Shown here: piece after piece, positions 37,202 to 47,200 of the stretch
Numbering within the stretch: position 1 is the stretch's first letter
Layout: each line of letters opens with the position of its first letter
DNA from: Bacteroidetes bacterium CG18_big_fil_WC_8_21_14_2_50_41_14
Lineage (GTDB): Bacteria > Bacteroidota > Bacteroidia > Bacteroidales > F082
Assembly: GCA_002771745.1 (NCBI GenBank)
Contig: PCUL01000062.1
Location: 1-64,000, forward strand
Length of the DNA: 64,000 bases
Reading direction: 5' to 3'
The notes under the pieces: generated by a model
Database searches by the model: none
The model's input: the letters and a program-made list of their open reading frames with translations, nothing else
What the model was told of the DNA's origin: nothing
Translations under genes and position numbers: made by a program

Positions 37202-37351
37202 CTATTGATGGGCTTCGATTTTGATAAGTCCAAATTCAGGTTCAATCAATTTTACAACGCCCGATATGACCGATGCATCAAATCCCATTAAGAAGGTGCC
37301 CGGAGTCACAATTAGTGAAATAAACACGACATATACGTTGTTATTTTTCAT
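37202..37351 (-). pseudogene. N-terminal stub of a sugar-porter (MFS) transporter
   Basis: A 49-residue frame starts at an ATG 2 nt after the GH16 stop and ends in TAG 7 nt before the phosphorylase ATG. It reads MKNNNVYVVFISLIVTPGTF, LMGFDASVISGVVKLIEPEF, GLIKIEAHQ. The GFDxxVISG motif in the first transmembrane helix is the hallmark of the sugar-porter family (XylE/GalP type). The remaining 11 helices are missing. The tight 2-nt spacing to GH16 shows that it was once a full operon gene. Homology appears to run almost to the stub's end, where the phosphorylase gene takes over. Confidence 0.65.
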
Positions 37352-37353
37352 GT

Positions 37354-38184
37354 TTACTTTGTTTTTTGATAAATCCTTACAAAATCAACTTCCATGGTTT
37401 GAGGAAAGGCATTGGTATCAATGCCATTCAAACCTCCCCAGGCACCACCGATGGCCAAATTGAGTATTAGATAATAAGGCTTATTGTATGGCCATTTTGA
37501 TTCTCCAAGTCCTTCATTTTGATATTGAAAATACAAGCTATCATCTACAAAGGCAAAAAGCCTGTCAGGAGTCCATTCCAGCGCATAAGTATGGAACCGG
37601 GATGTAACCTGTGGCACAAACAGGGTGGCTGTTTGCTGGGTTTTAGTCTGCCACTGGTAATCTTTGGAATGCGCTGAAGCGTGAACTATCCCCTCATCAT
37701 GTCCCACATGCTCCATGATATCGATTTCGCCAATATCGGGCCAGTTACCGTCTTTAAAAGTCCAATTTCCAGGCATCATCCAAATAGCTGACCATGTACC
37801 TCTGGCACGTGGCAATCTCGCATTTACTTCTACACGTCCATATTGCCAGTCTGCTTTGGAAGTTAGCCGGGCAGAGGTGAATTCTTTTTCATTACTATCC
37901 TGATAAAGTGCTGTAATGCGAAGGATTCCGTTTTCCACACCAGCATTTTCTTTTTTAGCCACAGTGTATTCCTGTGCTTCCAAATTTCCCCAACCGACTT
38001 CATTTCCTTCGGTGTCGTATTTCCATTTGGCAGAGTCTGGCAGACCATCATAATCAAACTCATCATGCCAAACCAATTGATAGTCTTCGTTTTTGACATC
38101 GGAAACAGCCCTGTTTTTGTTGTGTTTGGTATCACAAGCCATCCAAAATAGAAGTAAGCATGTAAATGGAATTAGTGTTTTCAT
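37354..38184 (-). CDS. GH16 endo-beta-1,3-glucanase (laminarinase) lipoprotein
   Basis: The 276-residue enzyme has a lipoprotein signal with lipobox ending MAC (Cys17) and a single GH16 domain. The catalytic motif GEIDIMEHVG (coded near 37707-37735) has the nucleophile and acid/base Glu in the E-x-D-x-x-E arrangement of laminarinases and lichenases. Other GH16 marks are LVWHDEFDYDG at the start, WSAIWMMPG and YYLILNLAIGGAWGG near the end. It would cut beta-1,3-glucan chains at the cell surface or periplasm. It starts 17 nt after the other GH16 stop and is followed by the sugar-porter stub after 2 nt. GTG 38187 is an alternative start. Confidence 0.92.
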   Translation of the reverse strand: MKTLIPFTCLLLFWMACDTKHNKNRAVSDVKNEDYQLVWHDEFDYDGLPDSAKWKYDTEGNEVGWGNLEAQEYTVAKKENAGVENGILRITALYQDSNEKEFTSARLTSKADWQYGRVEVNARLPRARGTWSAIWMMPGNWTFKDGNWPDIGEIDIMEHVGHDEGIVHASAHSKDYQWQTKTQQTATLFVPQVTSRFHTYALEWTPDRLFAFVDDSLYFQYQNEGLGESKWPYNKPYYLILNLAIGGAWGGLNGIDTNAFPQTMEVDFVRIYQKTK

Positions 38185-38201
38185 CACGATGGCAATAAGT
38201 G

Positions 38202-39536
38202 CTATTTAACTTCCTGATATACCCTTACATAATCAACTTCCATACTTTGAGGAAAGATGGTATTGTCAATACCTTGCAATCCACCCCAGGTTCCTCCTAC
38301 AGCAACGTTGAGAATAAAGAAGGCAGGTTTGTCGAAAGGCCAGTTTTCGTCCGTTTTAACCACAGGTGAATAAGTATGGACTATGTTTTCCAGATCATCC
38401 ACATAAAAAACAAGTTTTTTTTCTGTCCAAAGCAATCCATAAACATGAAATTCCTCTTCACAAGTGGGCAAGCTCAAACTACTGCCACTTCCCGTTCCCC
38501 CATTCCCTGAAGTCGTGTGCACGGTAGAATGAACCACATCTGGCTCGTATCCAACATATTCCATAATATCTATTTCCCCACAAGCAGGCCAGCCAATACT
38601 GTTGATATCGCTACCCAGCATCCAGATGGCGGGCCAAATACCTCTGCCTGAGGGCAATTTGGCACGGATCTCCATTTTACCATATTTAAAATCATGCTTG
38701 CCCTGGCTAACCATACGCGCTGATGTATAGGATCCCACCGTAGTGTTGTCATTTATTTTTCGTGCTGTAATTACCAGATTACCATCAACTACTTCAGCAT
38801 TGTTACCATTGGTATAGTTTTGAAGTTCCTGATTTCCCCAACCGCCTGAGCCTGTGTCAAAGATCCAGTTGTTTGAGTTTACCGACGTCCCGTCAAACTC
38901 ATCAGACCAAACCAGGGTCAGGTTGGGAATATAGTCGGGATCATCTTGCAGGATATTAACAATCTGAATTAACGAGAAACTGTCGGAGCCAATCATGACC
39001 ACCAATTCAATTGGATAGTTTCCTTCGAGAGGGAAATAGGCAGTATATTCCATTTCATTTTCGATAAGCTCATCGCGAAAGTGCCAGCTAAAAGAGTCGT
39101 ATTGACCAGTGGTTGTATTAATCAGGTTGACATAATTGGGGTTGTCAGGGGTGATCTCCAAAGTAAAGGACAACTGAATCTCTGTGTTGGCAATTGTAAT
39201 CGCTTTATTGGAAGATGTATTGTTCCCGTTATAATCGGTCAGGTGCAACGATACTTCATAATCTCCGGCAATAGGATAGTAGATGTCATATGATTTTTTT
39301 TTATTGGTAGTGGTATCGCCATCCCCGTTTCCAAAATTCCAAATCATTGAATAGTACTCACCCTCAGAGGTATTAACGTATGCCACATGATTTTCATCAT
39401 TAAAAGTGTAAGTAAAATCTGCCTTAAAATCAGCATCATTATTATTATCACAACCTCCAAAACTTGTCAGGGTAGTGATGAATAGCGAAATTAGAGGAAT
39501 TTTGATAAAAAGATTTGTTTTAGTAAACGTCTTCAT
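38202..39536 (-). CDS. GH16 endo-beta-1,3-glucanase with PKD-like domains, lipoprotein
   Basis: The 444-residue protein has a lipobox ending SFGGC (Cys29), two PKD-like domains (about 35-115 and 120-200; SMIWNFGNGDGD in the first, SFSWHFRDE in the second) and a C-terminal GH16 domain (about 205-444). The catalytic motif is GEIDIMEYVG; LVWSDEFDG, WPAIWMLG and FFILNVAVGGTWGG are further family blocks. The PKD domains probably hold the enzyme off the outer membrane. It resembles the neighbouring GH16 over the catalytic part, so the pair may be an old duplication or complementary endo-enzymes for different branching. Both keep the catalytic residues. Confidence 0.92.
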   Translation of the reverse strand: MKTFTKTNLFIKIPLISLFITTLTSFGGCDNNNDADFKADFTYTFNDENHVAYVNTSEGEYYSMIWNFGNGDGDTTTNKKKSYDIYYPIAGDYEVSLHLTDYNGNNTSSNKAITIANTEIQLSFTLEITPDNPNYVNLINTTTGQYDSFSWHFRDELIENEMEYTAYFPLEGNYPIELVVMIGSDSFSLIQIVNILQDDPDYIPNLTLVWSDEFDGTSVNSNNWIFDTGSGGWGNQELQNYTNGNNAEVVDGNLVITARKINDNTTVGSYTSARMVSQGKHDFKYGKMEIRAKLPSGRGIWPAIWMLGSDINSIGWPACGEIDIMEYVGYEPDVVHSTVHTTSGNGGTGSGSSLSLPTCEEEFHVYGLLWTEKKLVFYVDDLENIVHTYSPVVKTDENWPFDKPAFFILNVAVGGTWGGLQGIDNTIFPQSMEVDYVRVYQEVK

Positions 39537-39626
39537 TTATATAGGATTAAGATTGACTTTTGTAGTATAATTGATTTGAAAAACAGGGAGGTCTTTTTAT
39601 AAATCATTTGATCATTTTGGTCTCCG

Positions 39627-39673
39627 ACAGCCGATGCAGCAAGGGAGCTTAAATTCCTTGTTACATCGACTGT
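39627..39673. promoter_or_regulatory. Long imperfect hairpin between binding lipoprotein and GH16
   Basis: ACAG-CGATG-CAAGG on the left pairs with CCTTG-CATCG-CTGT on the right, with small internal loops. It is the main feature of the 180-nt gap between the SusCD-binding-protein block and the GH16 genes. Neither side has a long T-run, so an attenuator or RNA-processing site is more likely than a simple terminator. Confidence 0.45.
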
Positions 39674-39716
39674 TTTCAACGACCACCCAATTCAAAACCA
39701 ATTATTTTTATTGAAT

Positions 39717-40649
39717 TTATTGTACAGGTTTTACATTGGTAAAAATGTGATACCAGGCAAAGTCAGGATTATTGGCCTGCACCATTCTTACTCTTAGCAT
39801 ATTTTCTGTAACCTCAATAATTTCATAAGAGCTTGACCCTGCATAAAACCCCATAAATCCACCATCTGAGAAATTAATTGTAGTGCCTCTATAACCACCA
39901 TCAATTGTAGCAATTGAAGAGGAAGGACTAAATTGTGCATTTTTTATCCCTTCAATATCAAATGGATGGCTTCCCTCATCTCCTAAGCCAAGTTCAGCAG
40001 CATAGATGCCCTGAATAAATGCTTCACCGGTATGATTTTTTTGCTCAAATTTCATATCTCCACCTTCAAGTGAGAACACAAACTCACATTCATACAATGA
40101 TGAAGCTGATTTCTCCCACGGTGCAGCCTGATACCATGATGGCCATGTATGATTTTCATTTCCATCTTCTACAAAGTTGGGCCCTAAACCTAAATGGCCA
40201 AGCTGATCTGCTGCCCAATACCATGTTTTTGAAGATCCCCCGGTGAGTAATTGCACTGCTTCTTCATCGGAGAAATTACTAAGCACCTCAACCTGAACAG
40301 TATTATTGGATGTAACGCCACCTGTTCCGATGGCAAAAACTGCTACAATATAAGTATTGACTCCTGGTTTTGAGAATCTGTGCGATTTTACTCCATTTGC
40401 TGATATGGTGTCAAATCCATCGCCAAAAACATAATTAAAGGTGATTTCATTATCCGCAGTAGCAATGAAATTAACTATGCCGCTACCATCTCCGTAAGGA
40501 TTTTCATCGTCAACTCCTACAATATTGTAGGTTAACGATACATTGGTCGGGGCTACCAAATCGCCCAGTTCAAATTTGTCTTTCTGGCAGCTGCTAAAAA
40601 TAAAGAGCATCCAGACCAGGATAGGTAATATGTATTTTATCTTTTTCAT
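39717..40649 (-). CDS. PKD-containing surface glycan-binding lipoprotein
   Basis: The 310-residue lipoprotein (lipobox ending FSSC, Cys21) has a PKD-like domain (about 32-125, NFIATADNEITFNYVFGDGF) and a C-terminal domain of about 175 residues rich in Trp and Tyr (SSKTWYWAADQLGHLGLGPN onward). Aromatic-rich surfaces in such lipoproteins bind glycans. It is encoded just after the SusE-like gene in the SusCD block, the usual place for surface glycan-binding proteins that help SusD capture substrate. No catalytic residues are seen. Related proteins with a PKD head are common in laminarin PULs. Confidence 0.72.
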   Translation of the reverse strand: MKKIKYILPILVWMLFIFSSCQKDKFELGDLVAPTNVSLTYNIVGVDDENPYGDGSGIVNFIATADNEITFNYVFGDGFDTISANGVKSHRFSKPGVNTYIVAVFAIGTGGVTSNNTVQVEVLSNFSDEEAVQLLTGGSSKTWYWAADQLGHLGLGPNFVEDGNENHTWPSWYQAAPWEKSASSLYECEFVFSLEGGDMKFEQKNHTGEAFIQGIYAAELGLGDEGSHPFDIEGIKNAQFSPSSSIATIDGGYRGTTINFSDGGFMGFYAGSSSYEIIEVTENMLRVRMVQANNPDFAWYHIFTNVKPVQ

Positions 40650-40663
40650 GTTTTTACTTTTTT

Positions 40664-42739
40664 CTAGTTTTTAACGAGAATAAATCTCCACCAACCACCT
40701 CCGATATTGATATCCAGGGTCATTCTGGTATTTTCGTCTTCGAGAGCAATGTTGTAGGTAATGGTTTCGGGAGCATCGGCAGGTGTGGTCAATTCACCAC
40801 CGTTATATGCCTTAGGAATACCCAGATAGGCTCCCACTCCATTAATTGTTACAGTACCAGCATCAGCATCATAGGCGAATGTAGCTGAAGCAGATCCATC
40901 ATGTGGAGCAACAGGTGCGCCACAAGCATCGGTGCCACCTTGCCACCCTTCTACCCAGGTTTCTGTGCCCAACACATTTGAGAATGAGCCATCAGAACCA
41001 AAGATATATTCGTCATCATAAAAACAAGCACGAGCCTCTACACCAGCCGCATCAATGGCCCACCAGGAGATATCGCCCAATTCAGGACCTACGCCCAGTG
41101 AACCAGCCTCTGGAGCTATTTTCCATGTGCCATCCAATGGAGATGAAACTACGGTTCCGTCTTTTACCAGGATAAATCTCCACCATCCGCCTCCAATGTT
41201 GATGTCAAGGGTCATAACTGTTTCTTCATCCGAAAACGTGATTTGATAGGTAATGGATTCAGGAGCATCCGACGGAGTTGTCAATTCGCCTCCATTATAT
41301 GCTTTTGCAATGCCCAAATAGGCTCCAACTCCGTTTAAAGTAACGGTACCCGCTGCAGCATCGTATGTGTAATTGGCTACTGCGGATCCATCATGTGGTG
41401 CAACGGGAGTTCCACAAGCATCTGACCCACCTTGCCATCCTTCAATCCAGGTTTCCGTGCCCAGTACATTGCTAAATGAACCATCTGCACCAAAGATATA
41501 ATCGTCATCATAGAAGCAAGCACGAGCCTCTACACCAGCTGCATCAATGGCCCACCAGGAGATATCACCCAACTCAGGACCAACGCCAAGTGATCCGGCT
41601 TCAGGTTTTATTTTCCATGTTCCAACTATTCCTGTACTAACAGCAGCACTGGCTTGTTTGATGTCATCAAAATAGTAAGTGGCGTCATCTCCAGTATTTC
41701 CAAAATCGAAAAACATGACTACTTTCTGGTATTCTTGTCCCAAATCAATGCCTGAAAAGTCGAAGGTCAACTCTTCCCATTCGTTTGAAGTTGTTGTTAT
41801 GACGTCCACTTCTGCGTTGATGTCAGCATTGTTTAAATTCTCAATTTTGAATTTAACTACAACTCCCCTCTTCGGTGACAAGACTTTTACCCTGATTAAC
41901 TTTTTGGCAGTAAAGTCGATGGGTGATGCCAGGGTTAACAAGGTGCCGGCCCAGGTTTCAGCACCGGTGGTTTTTATCGATTGAGCCACACGTGCACTGT
42001 TGTTGATACCGGAAGCATCGGGATTGTCGACCACGGAAGTAACCTCATTGCCAAAATCAACAAACGAGTAATTAACGGTGTACGATTCAAAGGTGATGGG
42101 TAAAGTAACCGGATCAGAAGCCGCAGAAATAGTCACTGTTTCGCTATGTTCCACTGTTGCTGATCCACCACTTTTGGCTACAACCCGAACCACGTAGTTG
42201 CCTGCTTCAGCGTAGGTGTGAAGGGCAGCCTCTCCCGGAAGGACCTTAACAGGCTCCTCCCCTGTTACTTCACCAAAATAAATTTCCATTATGGTGGCGT
42301 AATCCGCGGTAGCGGTAACTGAAATAGTTTTAGGATTGATTGCATCAGGTACGATGGTAACCACCAGGTTTTCAGGAGCTTTAAAAGTGACATTTAGCTC
42401 TTTTTCGATTTTAGAAGTAAGTCCGGTTAACCCGGATGCAGTAATACCCACAGTAAAAACTCCTTCTGTATAGGTATGCGTTATTACTTCATTGATGGCA
42501 TAGGTAGTTGGTTTTTCGTCAGTTGCATCGCCAAAGGTGATAAAAAATTCGGTTACACCTTCCGCTGTTGGAATAATTGTTACCACCCCCGTATTGTCCT
42601 GCGTAATATCAAAGATGGCGTTTACGTTGGTGGGAGCTTTTACGTTATCCAATACTTTCAGGTTATCAACGTCCTTTTTGCAGGAAGCTAATACCACCAG
42701 AACGAAGATAAATACGGCTATATTTTTTATGCTATTCAT
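40664..42739 (-). CDS. SusE-like glycan-binding lipoprotein with duplicated C-terminal domain
   Basis: The 691-residue lipoprotein (lipobox ending LASC, Cys20) has two PKD-like domains (about 30-125 and 125-205), a beta-sandwich module (about 210-370, with FESYTVNYSF, WAGTLL, VKVLSP and YYFDDI) and two almost identical domains of about 154 residues at the C-terminus (about 373-527 and 537-691). The module is of the kind found in the two T9SS proteins of this locus. Trp-rich stretches (ISWWAIDAAG, GGGWWRF) in the repeats suit glycan binding. It follows SusD by 17 nt, the SusE position, so it probably binds glucan at the cell surface. Confidence 0.78.
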   Translation of the reverse strand: MNSIKNIAVFIFVLVVLASCKKDVDNLKVLDNVKAPTNVNAIFDITQDNTGVVTIIPTAEGVTEFFITFGDATDEKPTTYAINEVITHTYTEGVFTVGITASGLTGLTSKIEKELNVTFKAPENLVVTIVPDAINPKTISVTATADYATIMEIYFGEVTGEEPVKVLPGEAALHTYAEAGNYVVRVVAKSGGSATVEHSETVTISAASDPVTLPITFESYTVNYSFVDFGNEVTSVVDNPDASGINNSARVAQSIKTTGAETWAGTLLTLASPIDFTAKKLIRVKVLSPKRGVVVKFKIENLNNADINAEVDVITTTSNEWEELTFDFSGIDLGQEYQKVVMFFDFGNTGDDATYYFDDIKQASAAVSTGIVGTWKIKPEAGSLGVGPELGDISWWAIDAAGVEARACFYDDDYIFGADGSFSNVLGTETWIEGWQGGSDACGTPVAPHDGSAVANYTYDAAAGTVTLNGVGAYLGIAKAYNGGELTTPSDAPESITYQITFSDEETVMTLDINIGGGWWRFILVKDGTVVSSPLDGTWKIAPEAGSLGVGPELGDISWWAIDAAGVEARACFYDDEYIFGSDGSFSNVLGTETWVEGWQGGTDACGAPVAPHDGSASATFAYDADAGTVTINGVGAYLGIPKAYNGGELTTPADAPETITYNIALEDENTRMTLDINIGGGWWRFILVKN
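40667..41623 (-). repeat. Tandem duplication of a 164-codon unit within the SusE-like gene
   Basis: Copy 1 spans 41159-41623 and copy 2 spans 40667-41131, offset by exactly 492 nt. Long blocks are the same at protein level (for example EAGSLGVGPELGDISWWAID and INIGGGWWRFILVK), and the DNA is also very similar, so the duplication is recent. An 11-codon linker separates the copies. Confidence 0.9.
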
Positions 42740-42756
42740 CGTTTATAAGTTTTGGA

Positions 42757-44241
42757 TTAATAATTTGGGTTTTGTTTCCAGTTTCCAGCTGAGAATTCTA
42801 TTTCTTCGATTGGAATTGGAAAGACTTCATTTTTACCTGCTACAAATCCTTCGACTTGGCCGGCAGCTCGTCCTGTTCTTACCAGGTCAAAAAAGTGTAT
42901 TCCTTCGCCCATTAATTCCACCCTTCGTTCGTGATATATGGCATCGGTAAGGGCAGCACCTGCTAAAGTAATGTTGTGGTCGTCATCTCCGAAAGCCCTG
43001 CGGCGAACCATGTTAAGATATTCCTGAGCTTTGGCATCAGAAATTCCACCCCGGTTGTTGGCTTCAGCAGCCATAAGCAGGACATCTGAATACCGGATAG
43101 CCCGGTAATTATTGGGATTCGTCAAATTTAAGTCGGGTTGCGCATTTTCACTTCTTTTACGTGGCAGGTATTTTCTGTTAAAATATCCTGTATGATCATT
43201 ACCTGTAGAATACACTGCACCTGTAGAGTCTGCCCATGCTGCAATATCGAGGATGGTTACTCCCATGCGTAAATCTCCCGATTCAAATTGATCAACAGCT
43301 TCCTGAGTAGGTACATTAAAACTAAAACCTGATGTGAACAATGGACCATCATACCCCCTAACGCCGCTAAAACCAACAGCTACATTGCCTTCAACACATT
43401 GTAAACAATTAAAGCTTGCACCCTCGGCATCGGTATATTGTACTTCGAATACGGACTCGGAGCCGTTTTCGCCTTCGGCTTCAAAAATTGAATTGTAATC
43501 ATTTACCAAAAAGTAAGGGCCTTCGGTAATTACTTTATCCAGCACTTCGGCTGATTCTGCAAACTTATCCTGATAAAGGTAAACTTTGCCCAATAAGGCC
43601 TGTGCAGCTCCCTTGGTGGCTCTGCCAGCCTGAATGGGCGTGGAAGGAAGTACACTGGCCGCATACTGAAGGTCTTCTTCGATAAAGGTATACACTTCCG
43701 CTACCGGATACCTGGGAATAGTTGTTTCATCTCCAAGTTTAAAACGTTCGTCCACTTTAAAAGGAATGGGGCCAAACCATTTTACCAATTCGAAATTGAA
43801 ATACGCCCTAAGGAACCGCACCTCGCCAATCATCTCATCTTTCCCGTCAAAATCAGATTTATCTTTGAATTCCATGAAGTAATTTGTGCGCTGAACTCCG
43901 GCAAACATCCAATCCCATATATCACTCAGGTTGCTATTGGTGGGTGTTTGTGTCATTTGATCAACCTGTTGCCAGCCTATAACATCTGTAGGGCTTTCTC
44001 CTCCGCAACGGGTATTGTTTGAAGCTATTTCGCCTAATATCGCATTGGCATAGGTCGATTGAAGCAGGTCGTATGATGCCACAAGAGCCATATAGTAATC
44101 AGACTCTGAGTTAAAGTAATTTTCAGAGTCGATGGAATACTCAGGTGAAACCTCAACAAATTTATCGCTGCATGAGTAGCCCAATAATAGTGTCAGGAGA
44201 GCGAGAGTAACTATTGTTTTATTATAAATAAATCTTTTCAT
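42757..44241 (-). CDS. SusD-family outer-membrane glycan-binding lipoprotein
   Basis: From the ATG at 44241 the protein has 494 residues, typical for SusD. The lipobox ends LLGYSC (Cys24). It has the SusD-like N-terminal part (CSDKFVEVSPEYSI, then NYFNSESDYYMAL), the TPR-like helices (AYFNFELVKWFGPIPF, ALLGKVYLYQDKF) and the C-terminal RagB/SusD block (YRAIRYSDVLLMAAEANN, RRVELMGEGIHFFDLVRTGR). SusD sits as a lid on SusC and hands over oligosaccharides. An in-frame extension upstream to 44418 overlaps the end of SusC and is not real. The gene starts 10 nt after the SusC stop. Confidence 0.95.
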   Translation of the reverse strand: MKRFIYNKTIVTLALLTLLLGYSCSDKFVEVSPEYSIDSENYFNSESDYYMALVASYDLLQSTYANAILGEIASNNTRCGGESPTDVIGWQQVDQMTQTPTNSNLSDIWDWMFAGVQRTNYFMEFKDKSDFDGKDEMIGEVRFLRAYFNFELVKWFGPIPFKVDERFKLGDETTIPRYPVAEVYTFIEEDLQYAASVLPSTPIQAGRATKGAAQALLGKVYLYQDKFAESAEVLDKVITEGPYFLVNDYNSIFEAEGENGSESVFEVQYTDAEGASFNCLQCVEGNVAVGFSGVRGYDGPLFTSGFSFNVPTQEAVDQFESGDLRMGVTILDIAAWADSTGAVYSTGNDHTGYFNRKYLPRKRSENAQPDLNLTNPNNYRAIRYSDVLLMAAEANNRGGISDAKAQEYLNMVRRRAFGDDDHNITLAGAALTDAIYHERRVELMGEGIHFFDLVRTGRAAGQVEGFVAGKNEVFPIPIEEIEFSAGNWKQNPNY

Positions 44242-44251
44242 TTTACAGTTA

Positions 44252-47200
44252 TTAAAGGTTAATGCTAAATCCAAACCAGTATGTTCTCGCGGCAGGGTAG
44301 AATCCTGAGTCGAAACCACCTCCAATTGGCTGTCCAGTTGATGCGCCGGGATCGAACCCCATATACCTGGTAAGTGTAACCAGGTTATTGACTGCCACAA
44401 AGAACCTAACCTCGTCAATTCTCGCTCTTTTAGTTATAACCTGAGGGATTCGGTAACCCAGCGAAACTCTTTGAAGCCTTAAATAAGATCCATCTTCAAC
44501 ATAGTAATCTGAAAAAATTGTATTGGCAGTAGCTCCATAGGTAACCCTTGGCACTTGATTGCTTGTACCCGGACCTGTCCACCTGTCGATCGTGGTACTG
44601 AGTTTGTTAACATCCGGTTGTGCACGTTCATAATTTCTAACAATGTCATTTCCTATGCTGGCAAATGTATAGGCAACAAAATCAAAGTTTTTATATTGTA
44701 ATGAAATATTTAATCCCATCACAAAGTCAGGAATAGGATCACCAATATAGGTTTTGTCATTGGAATTGAGCACGCCGTCACCGTTGACATCCACAAATCT
44801 AAGATCTCCCGGAGAAGCTACTGAACCCAATGCCTGTTGAGAAGGGTGAGCATCAACTTCTTCCTGAGTTTGAAATAAACCATCGGTTTTGTATCCATAA
44901 AAATAACCGATAGGTTGCCCTACTTCCATGCGGGCAGGTGAAGGTTGTCCAACGCCAAAACTTCCACCAGGGTAAAATCCTGTTCCATTATCTACCTTCA
45001 GGACTTCATTTTTAAGTATGGTCAGGTTATAATTTATCCGATAACTAAAATTTTCAACCGCCGGGCCACGAAAACCAAGAGCAAATTCCAATCCACTGTT
45101 ACGTACCGTACCGGCATTAATAGTCGGACTTCCTGCCCCCGGGGCATAGGTTCCAAGAATACCTGATACGGGGATGTTAGGAATTAGCAGATCTTTTGTC
45201 GTTTTTACAAAGTAGTCAGCAGTAAAATCCATCCGGTCGTTTAGGAAGGTGAGGTCGAATCCTGCATCAATTTGTTCTGATTGTTCCCACTTGATACCCG
45301 GATTTGGTAAGGTACCGATTGCCGTTCCATAAACAAGCTGTCCGTTAAGCACATAAACTCCTTCACCATTAAGCTGCGAAATGTATTTATAGGAATCAAT
45401 TTTATCTGACCCCAGGATACCATAACTCGCTCTTAGTTTTAGAAAATTTATTTGTTTAACATCCTTTAAAAAACCTTCATCCGATATAATCCATCCTACG
45501 GTTGCAGAAGGGAAATAAGCCACCGCATTGTCTGGACCAAATTTTGTTGAAGCATCTCTTCTAAACATAGCAGATACCAGGTATTTGCCTTTATAATCGT
45601 ATTGAGCCCTTGCGAAATAGGACAACCGTCGTTGATCATAAGTATATGAACCTGAAGATTTACTATCAACATATCCTGTAGTCAGGCTTATATCGGCAAA
45701 TTCCCATGAATTATTGGGTACATCGTAGCCTGTGGCATTAAGACCGTTGCCCCATTCCTGAAAAACTGATGTTCCCAGCGTTCCTGTAACATGGTGTGTT
45801 TCATTGAAATTGTTATCATAATTGACGAACGCATCAAAAGTATAATCATTATAGTTGTTCCTGCTTTGATAAACACTGCTGCGCGGTACATTAAACACCT
45901 TTGATTCTCCATAATCCACCACTTTTGTAAACGATTTGCCATGATCAAATGTCGAGTTAAACCCTATCCGTGCTGTAGCTGTAAAATGATTGGCGAATTT
46001 AGCTTCAAGTCCAAGATTACCATTTAGCTTATTAAGATAATATGAATTAAAGGTATTTGCAATTTGCTGTAATGGGTTGATAATTTCGATTCCCACATTG
46101 GCCGGGGCAATAAAATAACTTCCATCCGGATTATAAACAGGTACCGTAGAAGGCATATTGACAGCGTTAAACAGCACCGATCCCAAACCAAAGTCGTTGA
46201 AAGACGTACGATCGATATGGGTATAGGTAATGCTCGAGTTAAATTTTAACCAATTTGTAAAATCTGCTCCCATACTTATACGTGCGGTTGATCTTTCAAA
46301 TGCTGCTTTGTCACCACCAATTATGCCCTTCTGCCTTAAATCGGAAGCACTAATAGAATAAGTCATTTTTGCTGACCCTCCTGAAATGCTTACATTGTTA
46401 TCAAAAATAGGTTGTGTGGTGAAAAGCTGATCCTGCCAATTGGTGCCTTTCCCTAAGCCTGAAACATCAGGAAACGGAAGGGGCTTACCGGCGCTGGCAT
46501 AACTTTCATTTAACAAAACTGCATATTCGGTTGCATTTAATACAGGCAATTTTCGTGTTGTTTGTTGCAAACCGGAAGTGCTGTTGAACTTTACAGTGGT
46601 AGGTGTGTTTCTTTTACCAGTTTTTGTGGTGATAAGAATAATACCATTGGCACCAACAGTTCCATAAATTGCCGCCTGCGCATCCTTTAAAACAGTTATC
46701 GTTTCAATATCGTTTGGATTAAGTGTATTCAAATCACCTTGATATCCATCAATAATAGCAACAGGTGATGCATCACCATTGGTTGATATTCCACGGATTC
46801 GAATATCCAAACCGGCACCAGGGGCACCGGATTGTTCAGTTACATTAACCCCTGTAATGGTTCCTTGAAGTGCCTGTTCTATTTTAACAGGATTCAATTT
46901 ACTAATTGTTTTAGAATCAACAATTGAAACGGCTCCTGTTACATCCTTTTTCTTGACGGTTCCATAACCAATTACTACAACTTCATTTAGTAATGATATG
47001 TCAAGATCCAATGTGACCTTCACATTATTTTGTCCACTTGTTAATAGAATCTCCTGAGACTTCATACCTACATATGAGAATATGAGGGTTGATTGAGGAG
47101 AAACATTTTGTAAGACAAACTTACCATCGAGGTCTGTGGAGGTACCATTTGTGGTTCCTTTCTCCAGAACGGTAGCTCCGGGAATGGGCAGTAAATCCTC

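Noticed and set aside
37195-37245. Upstream ATG for the phosphorylase at 37245
   Set aside because: The extra 17 residues come from an alternative frame of the transporter stub and look like junction sequence. The ATG at 37194 follows the stub stop at a normal distance.
44242-44418. N-terminal extension of SusD
   Set aside because: It overlaps the end of susC and lacks a signal peptide. The ATG at 44241 gives a proper lipoprotein signal.
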